This document shows, piece after piece, positions 27,018-36,382 of a DNA stretch of 64,000 nucleotides. The stretch is taken from positions 3,127,501-3,191,500 of the forward strand of contig NZ_CP106759.1 in NCBI RefSeq assembly GCF_025642255.1, written 5' to 3'. How positions within the stretch are numbered: the first letter of the stretch is position 1; each line of letters starts with the position of its first letter. Below the pieces are notes generated by a model. That model ran no database searches, was not told the DNA's origin, and saw nothing but the letters and a program-made list of their open reading frames with translations. Made by a program: the position numbers and the translations under genes. This DNA is from Stenotrophomonas maltophilia (GTDB lineage Bacteria > Pseudomonadota > Gammaproteobacteria > Xanthomonadales > Xanthomonadaceae).

Positions 27018-27443
27018 ATGATACCGACCGCCCCGTTCATGAGTCCGGAAGAACTCCTAAGGCACTCTCAAGCCATATGCGACGGGATGAGCGAGGACGA
27101 AGATGGACTGCGCCGGGAGGTTTTAGCGCACGCTGGTAGCCGCTGGTCCCTGGGCATCATCCATGCGCTTGGCGTGTATGGAACGCTGCGTCATGCCGAG
27201 GTCGCGCGACGGATGAAGGGGATCACCCAGCGCATGCTTACGCGCACCCTCCGGCAATTGGAACGTGACGGGTTGATCAGCCGGCAGGATTTCCACGAAG
27301 TACCGCCACATGTGGAGTACAGCATCACAGCGCTGGGCAAGGACCTTCTTGTACTGATGATTCCCATGTGGACATGGGTAGTGGCTCATGCGGAGGAATT
27401 CCGCCAATGTCGGCAGAATTTTGATTCTTCAGACGGGAAATGA
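27018..27443 (+). CDS. HxlR-family transcriptional regulator
   Basis: DNA-binding regulator of 141 residues. The winged helix-turn-helix shows the HxlR pattern: SRWSLGIIHALGVYGTLRHAEVARRMKGITQRMLTRTLRQLERDGLI in its order, then the wing DFHEVPPHVEYSITALGKDLL. The usual N-terminal cysteine sensor is replaced: the only N-terminal Cys is C24 in AICDG. It probably controls itself and the divergent reductase in response to an electrophile or redox signal. Confidence 0.88.
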   Translation: MIPTAPFMSPEELLRHSQAICDGMSEDEDGLRREVLAHAGSRWSLGIIHALGVYGTLRHAEVARRMKGITQRMLTRTLRQLERDGLISRQDFHEVPPHVEYSITALGKDLLVLMIPMWTWVVAHAEEFRQCRQNFDSSDGK

Positions 27444-27719
27444 AGATATAGGCCAGCAGCGGCGCAAGGTAGCTTCACCCACTGGGGGGATGCTCCAGCG
27501 CGTCATCACCGAGGTATTCGCGTCGGTCACATCCGACGCCAAGCGTTTGGCCTTGTGAGGGCTACAACATCGGGGCGTCACCGAAGGCGGCCGCAAGACC
27601 GCATGTGGTCACCTCACCGAAGAGATGCGACAGCGACACGACCACGAACTGCCGGTGGTTCAACCGCCTCATAAGCCGCACGTGCTCGAGCGTGGAACCA
27701 CTTAATTTTTCCGGAAATA
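27444..27719. other. Island tail without a clear gene
   Basis: 276 bp with no supportable gene. A 22-codon frame at 27490-27558 (MLQRVITEVFASV...) looks like the end of a lost protein but has no ribosome site. 27686-27714 repeats sequence from the other end of the segment. Confidence 0.45.
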
Positions 27720-27720
27720 T

Positions 27721-27744
27721 GAAAAAGGCGCCGCAAGGGCGCCT
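27721..27744 (-). terminator. tRNA-Lys terminator
   Basis: AGGCGCC/GGCGCCT stem with GCAAG loop, followed on the minus strand by TTTTTC, 17 bp beyond the CCA end of the tRNA. Confidence 0.75.
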
Positions 27745-27760
27745 AAGTCGTTGATGCAAT

Positions 27761-27836
27761 TGGTGGGCCGTGTAGGATTCGAACCTACGACCAAAAGATT
27801 AAAAGTCTTCTGCTCTACCGACTGAGCTAACGGCCC
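27761..27836 (-). tRNA. tRNA-Lys (anticodon TTT)
   Basis: 76-nt tRNA with encoded CCA. The 7-bp acceptor stem GGGCCGT/ACGGCCC is intact. The D arm (GCTCAGTCGGTAGAGC), anticodon loop CTTTTAA with anticodon TTT, variable loop and T arm (GTAGGTTCGAATCCTAC) are all present. Its 3' 45 bases form the right attachment repeat of the mini-island. Confidence 0.96.
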
Positions 27837-28011
27837 GGTGCACTGCCCCAGCCGAGTGGCGGGGGTGGGCATTCTACCCCACTTTCCCACGCGACGCGAA
27901 ACCCCAGACCCGCAGCCCGGGCAATCAAGCGCCCGGGCAGCCGGCTTGAACCGGGTTAAACCTTCCGCCCGCACCGCGCATCCCATCCCTGATCCCCACT
28001 GGAGAGCCTGG

Positions 28012-28968
28012 ATGCGCCGCTGCCTGCCCCTGATCGCCGCACTGCTGTTGCCCGGCGCCGCGCTGGCAGCGCCGTCCCCGGTGCGTAGCGACGACATCGC
28101 CCGCTTCTGGGCCACCTACGATGCCGTCCGCACCGAACCCGATGCCGAGCGCCGGGTGGCGCTCGTGCAGCAGCACTACGTCGACCCGGGCAGTCCCGGC
28201 CTGCATGCGCTGATGCAGGTCCGCAATTACACCGCGCGCGAGTATGCCGAGGCCATGCGCGCGTGGCCGCGGTTCTGGAACTCGGTAAGGCCACTGACAA
28301 CCAACGCCCGCAGTGCCAGCGCGACGCTGGAACAGGATCTCATGGCCTTCCGCACGCTCTACCCCTCCCTGCGCCCGGCCACGATCACCTATGCGGTGGG
28401 CGTGCTGCGTACCGGCGGCACCACGCTGGGCGACCAGGTGCTGATCGGTGCGGAGATGGCACTGGGCGACGAGCGCGTGGATGTCAGCGAACTGCCGGAG
28501 CCGATGCGCAGCCGCCTGCGCATCTTCTATGACAGCCGCCCCGGCGCGAACAACGCGCAGAACAACCTGCATGAGTATGTGCACACCCAGCAACGCGAGA
28601 CCACCGGCAATCTGGCGCAGTACGCGGTACGCGAGGGTGTGGCCGAGTACATCGCCGAGCGCATCAGCGGCAGGCGCCCTGCCCTGCCGCTCTATGACTA
28701 CGGCCCGCTGCACGAGGCGGAGATACGTACCCGGTTCATCGCCGAGATGGACGGCGATGACCTGGACAACTGGCTGTACAACAGTGCCCGCAATCCGTTC
28801 GGCGTGAGCGACGTGGGCTACTACGCCGGCTATCGCATCGCGCAGGAGTACGTGCGCCGGCAGGCCGATGAGAAGGCGGGGATCGCGCGGATGATCGAGC
28901 TGGACTACGCCGATCCCAAGGGGGTGCGGGCCTTCATCGAAGCTTCGGGTTGGTTGCAGCAGCGGTAG
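28012..28968 (+). CDS. Exported HExxH putative zinc metalloprotease
   Basis: Protein of 318 residues with a Sec signal (LPLIAALLLPGAALAA). The zinc-binding HExxH is seen in NLHEYVHTQQ (about residues 184-193), with a likely third ligand in the following helix REGVAEYIAE, the layout of DUF2268-like putative metallopeptidases. A Tyr-rich C-terminus (DVGYYAGYRIAQEYV) follows. ATG 28012 is chosen because the signal peptide begins there. Its TAG stop is within a GTAG repeat. The substrate is unknown. Confidence 0.78.
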   Translation: MRRCLPLIAALLLPGAALAAPSPVRSDDIARFWATYDAVRTEPDAERRVALVQQHYVDPGSPGLHALMQVRNYTAREYAEAMRAWPRFWNSVRPLTTNARSASATLEQDLMAFRTLYPSLRPATITYAVGVLRTGGTTLGDQVLIGAEMALGDERVDVSELPEPMRSRLRIFYDSRPGANNAQNNLHEYVHTQQRETTGNLAQYAVREGVAEYIAERISGRRPALPLYDYGPLHEAEIRTRFIAEMDGDDLDNWLYNSARNPFGVSDVGYYAGYRIAQEYVRRQADEKAGIARMIELDYADPKGVRAFIEASGWLQQR

Positions 28969-29060
28969 CGCCGGGCCATGCCCGGCGCACAGTGCCAACC
29001 AAGGTTGGCACCCACCAGCGTCAGACCTGCCCGGCGCTCAGTGCCAACCAAGGTTGGCAC
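28965..29060. repeat. SMAG repeat and two GTGCCAACC palindromes
   Basis: 28965-28986 is a GTAGCGCCGGGC palindrome that includes the stop codon of the metalloprotease gene. 28992-29011 and 29041-29060 are two copies of the palindrome GTGCCAACCAAGGTTGGCAC, each followed by CCACC. They separate convergent genes and could end transcription from both sides. Confidence 0.8.
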
Positions 29061-29089
29061 CCACCATTGAGGCATCAGCCCCCATCACC

Positions 29090-29755
29090 TCAGGCGTACA
29101 GCGTCGGGTCGGCCACGCCGGCGTCGGCGAAGCCCTGTGCACGCAGGCGGCAGGCATCGCAGTGGCCGCACGCGGCACCGTTGGCATCGGCGTTGTAGCA
29201 GGACACGGTCAGGCCGAAGTCCACGCCCAGGCGCACGCCCTCGCTGACGATCTGACCCTTGCTCAGGAACTGCAGCGGCGCGTGCACCTTGATGCCTGCG
29301 CCTTCCACGCCGGACTTCGTCGCCAGGTTGGCCAGGGTCTGGAAGGCGGCAATGAATTCGGGGCGGCAGTCCGGGTAGCCGGAGTAATCCACGGCATTGA
29401 CGCCACAGAAGATGTCGTTGGCGCCCAGCACTTCGGCCCAGCCCAGGGCCAGCGACAGCATGATGGTGTTGCGTGCCGGCACGTAGGTGACCGGAATGCC
29501 GGCACCGCCGGCCTCGGGCACGTCGATGTCATCGGTCAGTGCCGACCCGCCGATGCTGCGCAGGTCCACATCCACGGTCTTGTGCGCGACCACGCCCTGG
29601 GCCTTGGCCACGCGTGCGGCGGCGTCCAGTTCGGAGGTGTGGCGCTGGCCATAGCGTACGCTCAGGGCATGCACGGCAAAGCCCTGTTCCTGGGCCATGG
29701 CGATGACGGCGGCTGAATCCATGCCGCCGGAGAGAAGCACGACTGCCTTCTTCAT
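29090..29755 (-). CDS. queC: 7-cyano-7-deazaguanine synthase QueC
   Basis: Converts 7-carboxy-7-deazaguanine to preQ0 with ATP and ammonia, on the path to queuosine in tRNA. The 221-residue length is normal. The PP-loop ATP site is [11 protein letters not shown] (7-17). The C-terminal zinc site is built from [20 protein letters not shown]. It lies downstream of queE, the preceding step, on the same strand with a 76-bp gap. Confidence 0.96.
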   Translation of the reverse strand: MKKAVVLLSGGMDSAAVIAMAQEQGFAVHALSVRYGQRHTSELDAAARVAKAQGVVAHKTVDVDLRSIGGSALTDDIDVPEAGGAGIPVTYVPARNTIMLSLALGWAEVLGANDIFCGVNAVDYSGYPDCRPEFIAAFQTLANLATKSGVEGAGIKVHAPLQFLSKGQIVSEGVRLGVDFGLTVSCYNADANGAACGHCDACRLRAQGFADAGVADPTLYA

Positions 29756-29831
29756 GGAAAATCTTCCGGTTGGGGGAGGAAAGCCAGCACGCTGTCCCGC
29801 GCCGGAGTTGCATCAGGAAACAAGGGTGGCC

Positions 29832-30533
29832 TCAGCGGCCCGGCTCATCGTTCCACAGAATCTTGTGCAGCTGCATCTGGAAGCGTACCGGAAGCCGGTC
29901 TTCAACAATCCAGTCGGCCAGCTGGCGCGCGGTGATCTCCCCCTTGCTGGGCGAGAAGAACACCGTGCAACGCTTCACCAGCTCGTGCTCGGCCAGCAGG
30001 GCCTTGGCCCAGTCGTAGTCCTCGCGGCTGCAGATGACGAACTTGATCTGGTCGCGTGCGGTCAGCAGCGGCAGGTTCTCCCAGCGGTTGCGCGCCACCT
30101 CGGCCGAACCCGGGGTCTTGATGTCGACTACGCGTGATACGCGCGGGTCCACCGCGCTGACGTCCAGCGCACCGGACGTTTCCAGCGAGACGTCCAGGCC
30201 GGCGTCACACAGCTTCTGCAGCAGCACCAGGCAGCGCTTCTGCGCCAGCGGCTCGCCGCCGGTCACGCAGACGTGACGCACGCCCTGGGCCAGCACTTCG
30301 GCCACGATGTCGTCGATATCCCACCAGGTGCCGCCGTGGAAGGCGTAGGCGGTGTCGCAGTACTGGCAGCGCAGCGGGCAGCCGGTCAGGCGAACGAACA
30401 CGGTCGGCCAGCCGGCGGTATCGGCTTCGCCCTGCAGCGAGGTGAAGATCTCGGTGATCTTCAGGCGCGGCAGGGGCGACTGCACGATGTCGCTGGGGGT
30501 GGCGACGGCGTTGGACGGGATAACGGCGGTCAT
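29832..30533 (-). CDS. queE: 7-carboxy-7-deazaguanine synthase QueE
   Basis: Radical SAM enzyme of 233 residues that contracts the ring of 6-carboxytetrahydropterin. The cluster-binding cysteines are in GCPLRCQYCDTAY, close to the start after EIFTSLQGEADTAGWP. VTGGEPLAQ and SLETSGALD are typical. ATG 30533 is preferred; a GTG at 30557 would add eight residues. The gene precedes queC and follows cpoB, with a 0.2-kb SMAG cluster between it and cpoB. Confidence 0.95.
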   Translation of the reverse strand: MTAVIPSNAVATPSDIVQSPLPRLKITEIFTSLQGEADTAGWPTVFVRLTGCPLRCQYCDTAYAFHGGTWWDIDDIVAEVLAQGVRHVCVTGGEPLAQKRCLVLLQKLCDAGLDVSLETSGALDVSAVDPRVSRVVDIKTPGSAEVARNRWENLPLLTARDQIKFVICSREDYDWAKALLAEHELVKRCTVFFSPSKGEITARQLADWIVEDRLPVRFQMQLHKILWNDEPGR

Positions 30534-30591
30534 GGCGGGAGCTTCTTTGTGGGACACGTGGCGGATGGGCTACCGTGGCCGGTAACGAAAG

Positions 30592-30740
30592 CAGCCGAGC
30601 ATGGCTCGGCTCTACAACAGCAACCGGACGGGCATGGCCCAGCCGGTGACGCGAGCCGCCGGGCATGGCCCGGCGCTACCGGATCCGGGCGGGTTGGCCG
30701 ATCCGGAAACGAAAGCAGCCGAGCATGAGCTCGGCGCTAC
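30592..30740 (-). repeat. Three SMAG repeats in a row
   Basis: Same-orientation palindromes ending in CTAC at 30592-30614, 30656-30679 and 30716-30740 fill the cpoB-queE gap. They vary in arm sequence (GCCGAGC, GCCGGGC, GCCGAGC) but keep the terminal GTAG on the minus strand. Confidence 0.82.
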
Positions 30741-30762
30741 GGGACACGTATTGTACGCCCGG

Positions 30763-31578
30763 TCAGCGGATCTGCTGGCCCAGGCGGATCGACTGCAGGC
30801 GGTCCTGCGCGGTGCGCGCGGCGTCCGAGCCGGGGTACTGCGCCACGACGGTCTCCAGCGTCTGCTGGGCCTGATCGACCTTGCCCTCGCCATACTGCGA
30901 GAGGCCGACCTTGAGCAGGCCGCCCGCGGCCTTGTCATGGGTCGGATAGCGTGAGAGCAGCTCGCGGAACTGGGTCTCGGCCATCGGGAAATTGCGGGTG
31001 GCGTAGTAGCTCTCGCCCAGCCAGTACAGTGCATTCGGCGCGTACACGCCGTTCGGATACAACTGCAGGAAGCTCAGGAACAGCTGCGCCGAATCATCGT
31101 ACTTGCCGGCCTTGAGCGAATCGAAGGCGACGTTGTAGGCGGTGCGCTCATCACCCGTGGCGGCCAGACTGCCGGGATCGCCATGGATGGACGGCGGCCG
31201 CTCGGAAGTGGCCGCCGCTGCCGGTTTGGCCGGGGCCGGTGCGGCCTGCGGCGCGTTCGCCGGAACGGGGGGCAGGACCGGGGCATTGCCCCCTTCCAAC
31301 CGGTTCAGGCGGCTGTCCAGGTCCAGGTACTGATCCTGGGCGGACTGCTTGAGCTGGGCGTTGTCGTGCTGCAACTGCTCGATCGAGGCCTGCAGGCTGG
31401 TCACCTGCTGCCGCAGCTGGTTGATCTGGTTCAACAGGTCCTGGTTGGCACTGTTGTTGTACATCTGCTGCTCGAGCGCGCCGACACGATCGGCCAGACT
31501 CTGTCGCTGTGCATGCGCCGGTGCGGCAGCTACGAGGGCTGCCGCAACGACCAGCATCAGTTTGATGCCAATGCGCAT
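30763..31578 (-). CDS. cpoB: Tol-Pal system protein CpoB (YbgF)
   Basis: Periplasmic protein of 271 residues that links Tol-Pal action with PBP1b during constriction. A signal peptide (~1-23), an N-terminal trimeric coiled coil (ADRVGALEQQMYNNSANQDLL to about residue 95), a Pro/Ala linker and C-terminal TPRs (AYNVAFDSLKAGKYDDSAQLF, ALYWLGESYYATRNF). Last gene of the tol-pal cluster, 3 bp after pal. Its PBP1b partner (mrcB) is at the left end of this window. Confidence 0.94.
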   Translation of the reverse strand: MRIGIKLMLVVAAALVAAAPAHAQRQSLADRVGALEQQMYNNSANQDLLNQINQLRQQVTSLQASIEQLQHDNAQLKQSAQDQYLDLDSRLNRLEGGNAPVLPPVPANAPQAAPAPAKPAAAATSERPPSIHGDPGSLAATGDERTAYNVAFDSLKAGKYDDSAQLFLSFLQLYPNGVYAPNALYWLGESYYATRNFPMAETQFRELLSRYPTHDKAAGGLLKVGLSQYGEGKVDQAQQTLETVVAQYPGSDAARTAQDRLQSIRLGQQIR

Positions 31579-31581
31579 GGA

Positions 31582-32100
31582 TTACTGCGCGGTGTAGACG
31601 ATTTCGACGCGACGGTTCTGCGACCAGCAGGACTCGTTCGACTCGGTGCAGACCGGACGCTCTTCACCGTAGGACACGACGGTCAGCTGCGAAGCCGAGC
31701 CACCGTTGGCCTGCAGCGCCGAGCTGACGCCGTTGCCACGACGCTCGCCCAGGGCCTGGTTGTACGCGCGCGAACCACGCTCGTCGGTGTGACCCTGCAG
31801 GGTGATGCGCGAGGACGGGCGGTCACGCAGGTACTTGGCGTGGCAAGCCATGATGGCCTGGAATTCCGGCTTCACGTCTTCCTTGTCCAGGTCGAAGTAG
31901 ACAACGCGCTGGCGCAGGCAGGCATCGGTATCCAGGTCGCCCGGGCCGTACAGGCCGGAGGTCGACGGACCGGTCGGGGTGGTGGTCGAGGTGCCGGTGT
32001 CAACCGGGGCTGCCGGCTCTTCCTTCACCTTCTTCGAGCAACCGGCCAGGACGGCCACAGACAGCAGGGAAACAAGCAGAACACGGGTGGACTTGTTCAT
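31582..32100 (-). CDS. pal: Peptidoglycan-associated lipoprotein Pal
   Basis: Outer-membrane lipoprotein of 172 residues that binds peptidoglycan and TolB. The lipobox is VAVLAGC (Cys ~21). After a Pro/Thr/Gly linker comes an OmpA-like domain: VVYFDLDKEDV, LQGHTDERGSRAYNQALGERR with the peptidoglycan-contacting residues, and a C-terminal NRRVEIVY. Two conserved cysteines (CTESNESCW) sit near the end. Gap to tolB is 64 bp. Confidence 0.96.
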   Translation of the reverse strand: MNKSTRVLLVSLLSVAVLAGCSKKVKEEPAAPVDTGTSTTTPTGPSTSGLYGPGDLDTDACLRQRVVYFDLDKEDVKPEFQAIMACHAKYLRDRPSSRITLQGHTDERGSRAYNQALGERRGNGVSSALQANGGSASQLTVVSYGEERPVCTESNESCWSQNRRVEIVYTAQ

Positions 32101-32164
32101 GGCGATACCTTTGTGGCTCCTAGGCCGATGAGGGGTTCAAGACAGCGAAAATATTAACACTCTT

Positions 32165-33484
32165 TTAGCGCTGGGTACGGTATGGGGACCATGCCGGCTC
32201 GCGCACATCACCATCGGCCAGAACCAGGCGCTGGCGAACCCGCGCATCGGCCGAAACGGCATACAACACACCACGGCCACCTTCGCGGGCGGCGTACAGC
32301 ACCATGCTTGCGTTGGGCGCAAAGCTCGGCGATTCATCCAGCGAACCCGGGGACAGGGTGCTCCAGCGCGGCGAGCCCAGCGAGCTGTCCATCATCGCGA
32401 TCTTGTAGCTGTTGCCCGAGCCCTGGGCCACGGCGATCTTCTTGCCGTCATAGGACACCGAAGGCTTGGCGTTGTAGTTGCCCTGGAAGGTCACGCGCTC
32501 GGCGCTGCCGCCGCCGGCACCGACCTTGTAGACCTGCGGACGGCCGCCGCGGTCGGAGGTGAAGTACACCGCGCTGCCGTCCGGTGCCCAGGTCGGCTCG
32601 GTATCGATGGCGAAGTGGTTGGTCAGCTGGGTCAGCTGCTTGCTGCCCAGGTCCATCACGTAGATTTCCGGGTTGCCGGAGCGCGACAGGGTCAGGGCCA
32701 GCTTGCGGCCGTCCGGCGAGAACGCAGGCGCGCTGTTGATGCCGCGGAAGCTGGTGACCAGCTCACGGGCACCGGTGGCGATGTTCTGGATGTAGATGGC
32801 CGAGTTGCCGCGCTCGAAGCTGACGTAGGCCAGCTTGCCACCATCCGGGCTCCACGACGGCGACAGCAGCGGCTCGGCCGAACGCACAATGGTCTGCGGG
32901 TTGTAGCCATCGGAGTCGGCCACCATCAGCGCATAGCGCATGGCGTCGCCCTTGCCGCTGGCGGTCACGTAGGCGATGCGCGTCCAGAAGGCACCCCGGA
33001 CACCAGTGATCTTCTCGTAGATGGCATCGGCCATCTGGTGGGCGACGTCGCGCATGGCATTGCCGCGGGCGGTCATCGCCAGGCCGAGCAGGCGCTCGCC
33101 CTTCGGCACGTCGAACAGTTCGTACTCGACACGGTAGGCACCGGCACCGGCGTCCAGCACGCGGCCGACCACGATGTAGTTCTGCTTCAGCGCGCGCCAG
33201 GTGGCGAACTGGATCTCGCCGCCACGGACAGGCTTTTCCACGATCTGCGCTTCGGGCAGGGTGCGGAACTGGCCCGAACGTTCCAGGTCGGCGCGGACCA
33301 CACCGGCGACATCGGTCTGCGGTGCGGCCGACGAGCCCTGGTAGGGCATCGGCACGATGGTGATCGGCAGCGCGGACGCGTTGCCGCCGATGATGTCGAT
33401 ATCCAGTCCCCTCTGCTGCGCGACGGCAGCGAAGGGCAGCAACAGGGCCGCAAACACGGCAAGCCAACGAGGCATCTTCTTCAT
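32165..33484 (-). CDS. tolB: Tol-Pal periplasmic protein TolB
   Basis: Periplasmic protein of 439 residues bridging TolA and Pal. The signal peptide is MKKMPRWLAVFAALLLPFAA. An N-terminal alpha/beta domain is followed by a six-blade beta-propeller with repeated SPSWSPDGGKLAYVS, APAFSPDGRKLAL and EPTWAPDGSAVYFTS blades. ATG 33484 is chosen for the signal; the in-frame extension to 33547 is not signal-like. Separated from tolA by 181 bp, the widest gap in the cluster, so a second promoter is possible. Confidence 0.96.
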   Translation of the reverse strand: MKKMPRWLAVFAALLLPFAAVAQQRGLDIDIIGGNASALPITIVPMPYQGSSAAPQTDVAGVVRADLERSGQFRTLPEAQIVEKPVRGGEIQFATWRALKQNYIVVGRVLDAGAGAYRVEYELFDVPKGERLLGLAMTARGNAMRDVAHQMADAIYEKITGVRGAFWTRIAYVTASGKGDAMRYALMVADSDGYNPQTIVRSAEPLLSPSWSPDGGKLAYVSFERGNSAIYIQNIATGARELVTSFRGINSAPAFSPDGRKLALTLSRSGNPEIYVMDLGSKQLTQLTNHFAIDTEPTWAPDGSAVYFTSDRGGRPQVYKVGAGGGSAERVTFQGNYNAKPSVSYDGKKIAVAQGSGNSYKIAMMDSSLGSPRWSTLSPGSLDESPSFAPNASMVLYAAREGGRGVLYAVSADARVRQRLVLADGDVREPAWSPYRTQR

Positions 33485-33665
33485 GGAGCGCTCAATAGGG
33501 GGAAACCGGAACGAGGGATAGCAAAGCGGCGGTGAACCGCTTCGCAATCATGAACCAAGGGTACGTGAATTCCGGGTCAGTTCCAGCCCGTCCTCTCACG
33601 CCCCATTAACGTATCGGTCGGCTGCCGCGCGACGGGGCGACCCGCAGGCCGGCCCGCGCGGCCGA

Positions 33666-34707
33666 TCAATCCTGCGCGGTGAAGGTCAGGTTGAGCGTGC
33701 GGGCAAACACCGATTCGAATCCGCGATAGGGCAACGGCTGCGCATTGAGCACTGCAGCCTCGATCGAACGCCTGCCGGCTTCGTCATAGGGGCAGTTGGC
33801 GCCCACCTTGGCCTGCAGCACCTGCCCCCCCGGAATCTGGGTGATGGTGATCTGGCAGCGCTGGCCCAGCGGCACACTGTCTGGACGCGTCCAGGCGCTG
33901 CGAACCTTGGCCTGGATCGCGGCGGCGTACTTCGCCGAAAGATCGTCGCTGTTGCCACCGCCCCCAGCGGCCGGCTGTGCCGCACCGGTGTTGCCGGCCG
34001 GCGCGCTGCCGGCGGCGTTGCGCGCGGCGGCGACCTGGCGCAGCTTCTGCTCGGCCAGCTTGGCTTCTTTCTCCGCCTGTTCGCGCCTGGCACGGATCTC
34101 GGCGATCTTCTTCTGCCGTTCGGCCTCGGCCTGGTCGGCGGCCTGCCGCTCCTGCTCGGCACGCTTCTTCTTGGCGTCTTCTTCCTGCTGCTTGGCCAGG
34201 CGCAGCTTCTGCTCGGCTTCTTCCTGGCGCTTGCGCTCGGTCAGGTCGATCTGCTCCTGGCGGCGCTTGGCTTCCTGTTCCTGCCGGGCCTTCTCCTGCG
34301 AGATGGCCAGTGCGCTCACCGCCTCCTGGTCCTGCGTATCGGGCTGGGCGACACGCTCCTGCGCCTGTTGCTGCTGCGGCGTGGGGGCATCCTGCGGACG
34401 TGGCTCGGGAATCGGCTGCGGCGGTGGAATGGTGTCCTCGGGCACCGGAATCGGCTCGGCAACCGGCGGCGGCAGATCTTCCAGCTTCTCCGACTGGCGC
34501 AGGGCCTGGCGCGCAGCGGCCGCCTCCGACGCGGACAGCGCCAGGCTGGCCTCGACCGAGGGATCACCGGCAGCGGCATCGGTATTGCGCGTGGGCGACC
34601 ACAGCCACGCCAGGATGAACACCAGCGCGACCAGCAGGTGCACCAGCACGGCCAGCGCCAGGGGCAGGCCCCAGCCCGGTTCCTGCTGTCGCGGAGGCGG
34701 CAGGGTC

Positions 34708-34718
<11 letters not shown>
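33666..34718 (-). CDS. tolA: Tol-Pal inner-membrane protein TolA
   Basis: Spans the periplasm from TolQR to Pal/TolB. 350 residues: a short cytoplasmic start, one membrane segment (LALAVLVHLLVALVFILAWLW, ~19-40), a Pro-rich stretch, a long Lys/Glu/Ala/Gln coiled coil (~130-230), a Gly/Ala linker and a globular C-terminal domain (AKYAAAIQAKVRSAWTRPD onward). The start overlaps the tolR end by 11 bp. Confidence 0.94.
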
Positions 34719-35136
<418 letters not shown>

Positions 35137-35160
35137 GGCTTGGACTCCCGGGTCAGGCGC

Positions 35161-35940
35161 TTACTCGTCGCCAGCGCTCTGGCGCTGCAGGATGGAGCTG
35201 AACTCGTCGGCGAAGGTCTCGAAACGGACCGACATGCGCTCCACACGGGTGGTGAAGCGGTTGTAGGCCCACACCGCCGGGATTGCCACGAACAGGCCGA
35301 TGGCGGTGGCGAACAGCGCTTCGGAGATGCCCGGGGCGACCGAGGCGATGCCGGCCTGGGCGCCGCTGCTGATCATGTCGTGCATGGTCACCATGATGCC
35401 GAACACGGTGCCGACCAGGCCCACGTAAGGCGCGGTCGAGCCGATGTTGGCCAGCAGTTCCAGATTGCGCTCGAGCTGATCGACTTCGCGGGTGTAGGTG
35501 GTGCGCATCGCACGTTGCGCGCCTTCCAGCTGCGCACGGCCATCCAGCCGGCGCTTGTCGCGCAGGCGGGTGAACTCGCGGAAGCCCGCCTCGAAGATCG
35601 CCTCCAGGCCGCCCACGTTGCGGCTGCGGTCGGTGGCCGAGCTGTACAGCTTGCCCAGGTCGGCGCCGGACCAGAAGCGGTTCTCGAACTCGTCCGCCTC
35701 GCGGGTGGCCTGCTTGAACACGCGGGCCTTGCGGAAAATGATCACCCAGCTGACGAACGAGCCGACCAGCAGCAGCAGCACGATGATCTTCACCGGCAGG
35801 CTGGCCTTGGCCATCAGTTCGAGGTAGTTGATGCCGCCGCCGGTGGTGGCCTGGGCAAGGGTCTGGGTCGCGGCGTTGCTGACGTCAGCCGGCAGTGCCT
35901 CGGTGACCGTGGCCTGCAGGGCCAGGAGCGTTGCGATCAT
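35161..35940 (-). CDS. tolQ: Tol-Pal proton-channel protein TolQ
   Basis: MotA/TolQ/ExbB channel protein of 259 residues that powers TolA with TolR. There are three membrane segments: one N-terminal (PVKIIVLLLLVGSFVSWVIIF) and two in the C-terminal half (IGSTAPYVGLVGTVFGIMV, ALFATAIGLFVAIPAVWAYN). ATG 35940 follows GAGGAA; longer reading overlaps ybgC. It lies 10 bp after ybgC. Confidence 0.96.
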   Translation of the reverse strand: MIATLLALQATVTEALPADVSNAATQTLAQATTGGGINYLELMAKASLPVKIIVLLLLVGSFVSWVIIFRKARVFKQATREADEFENRFWSGADLGKLYSSATDRSRNVGGLEAIFEAGFREFTRLRDKRRLDGRAQLEGAQRAMRTTYTREVDQLERNLELLANIGSTAPYVGLVGTVFGIMVTMHDMISSGAQAGIASVAPGISEALFATAIGLFVAIPAVWAYNRFTTRVERMSVRFETFADEFSSILQRQSAGDE

Positions 35941-35950
35941 CCGTTGTTCC

Positions 35951-36382
35951 TCAGTGTTCGGATTCGGGGTGGAGGTAGGGTTGCAGCACGGCAAGGACGG
36001 CGTCGTCCATGCCACGCGGGCGGAAACTGGCCGCGTCCAGTGCGGCGATGCGGACCTGCGCCGACAGCAGCAGTTCGCCGTCGCGCTCGATCCGCTGATC
36101 GAAGACCATGCTGGCCTTCTTCAGCTGGACCAGCGTGGCACTCACCTGCAGGAGGTCATCCAGCCGCGCCGGCCGGATGAAGTCCATCTGCATGGCACGT
36201 ACCGCGAAGACCATGCCGTGCTCGCTGCGCATGCGCTCCTGGCCATAGCCCAGCGCGCGCATCCATTCGGTCCGGGCCCGTTCCATGAAGGCCACGTAGC
36301 GGGCGTGGTAGACCACCCCGCCTGCGTCCGTATCTTCCCAGTAAATGCGTGTCGGCCAACTGAATAGTGGCTCAACCGACAT
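35951..36382 (-). CDS. ybgC: Acyl-CoA thioesterase YbgC
   Basis: Hot-dog-fold thioesterase of 143 residues found at the head of tol-pal clusters. The catalytic Asp lies in [27 protein letters not shown]'s YWEDTDAGG. It overlaps the ruvB 3' end by 11 bp and precedes tolQ by 10 bp, so it is cotranscribed with both. Confidence 0.94.
   Translation of the reverse strand: MSVEPLFSWPTRIYWEDTDAGGVVYHARYVAFMERARTEWMRALGYGQERMRSEHGMVFAVRAMQMDFIRPARLDDLLQVSATLVQLKKASMVFDQRIERDGELLLSAQVRIAALDAASFRPRGMDDAVLAVLQPYLHPESEH

Larger units (their letters stand above)
25680..27805. mobile_element. 2.1-kb mini-island at tRNA-Lys
   Basis: Segment bounded by 45-bp perfect direct repeats (25680-25724, 27761-27805), with the intact tRNA at the right end, the classic layout of integrase-made islands. 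Cargo is a reductase and an HxlR regulator. No integrase, excisionase or transposase is visible, so it is either a deletion remnant or needs a helper. Inside the ends lie partly repeated sequences (25780-25829 and 27686-27714). Confidence 0.78.

Noticed and set aside
27490-27558. 22-codon frame in the island tail
   Set aside because: No ribosome site and nothing to compare; at most a relic.
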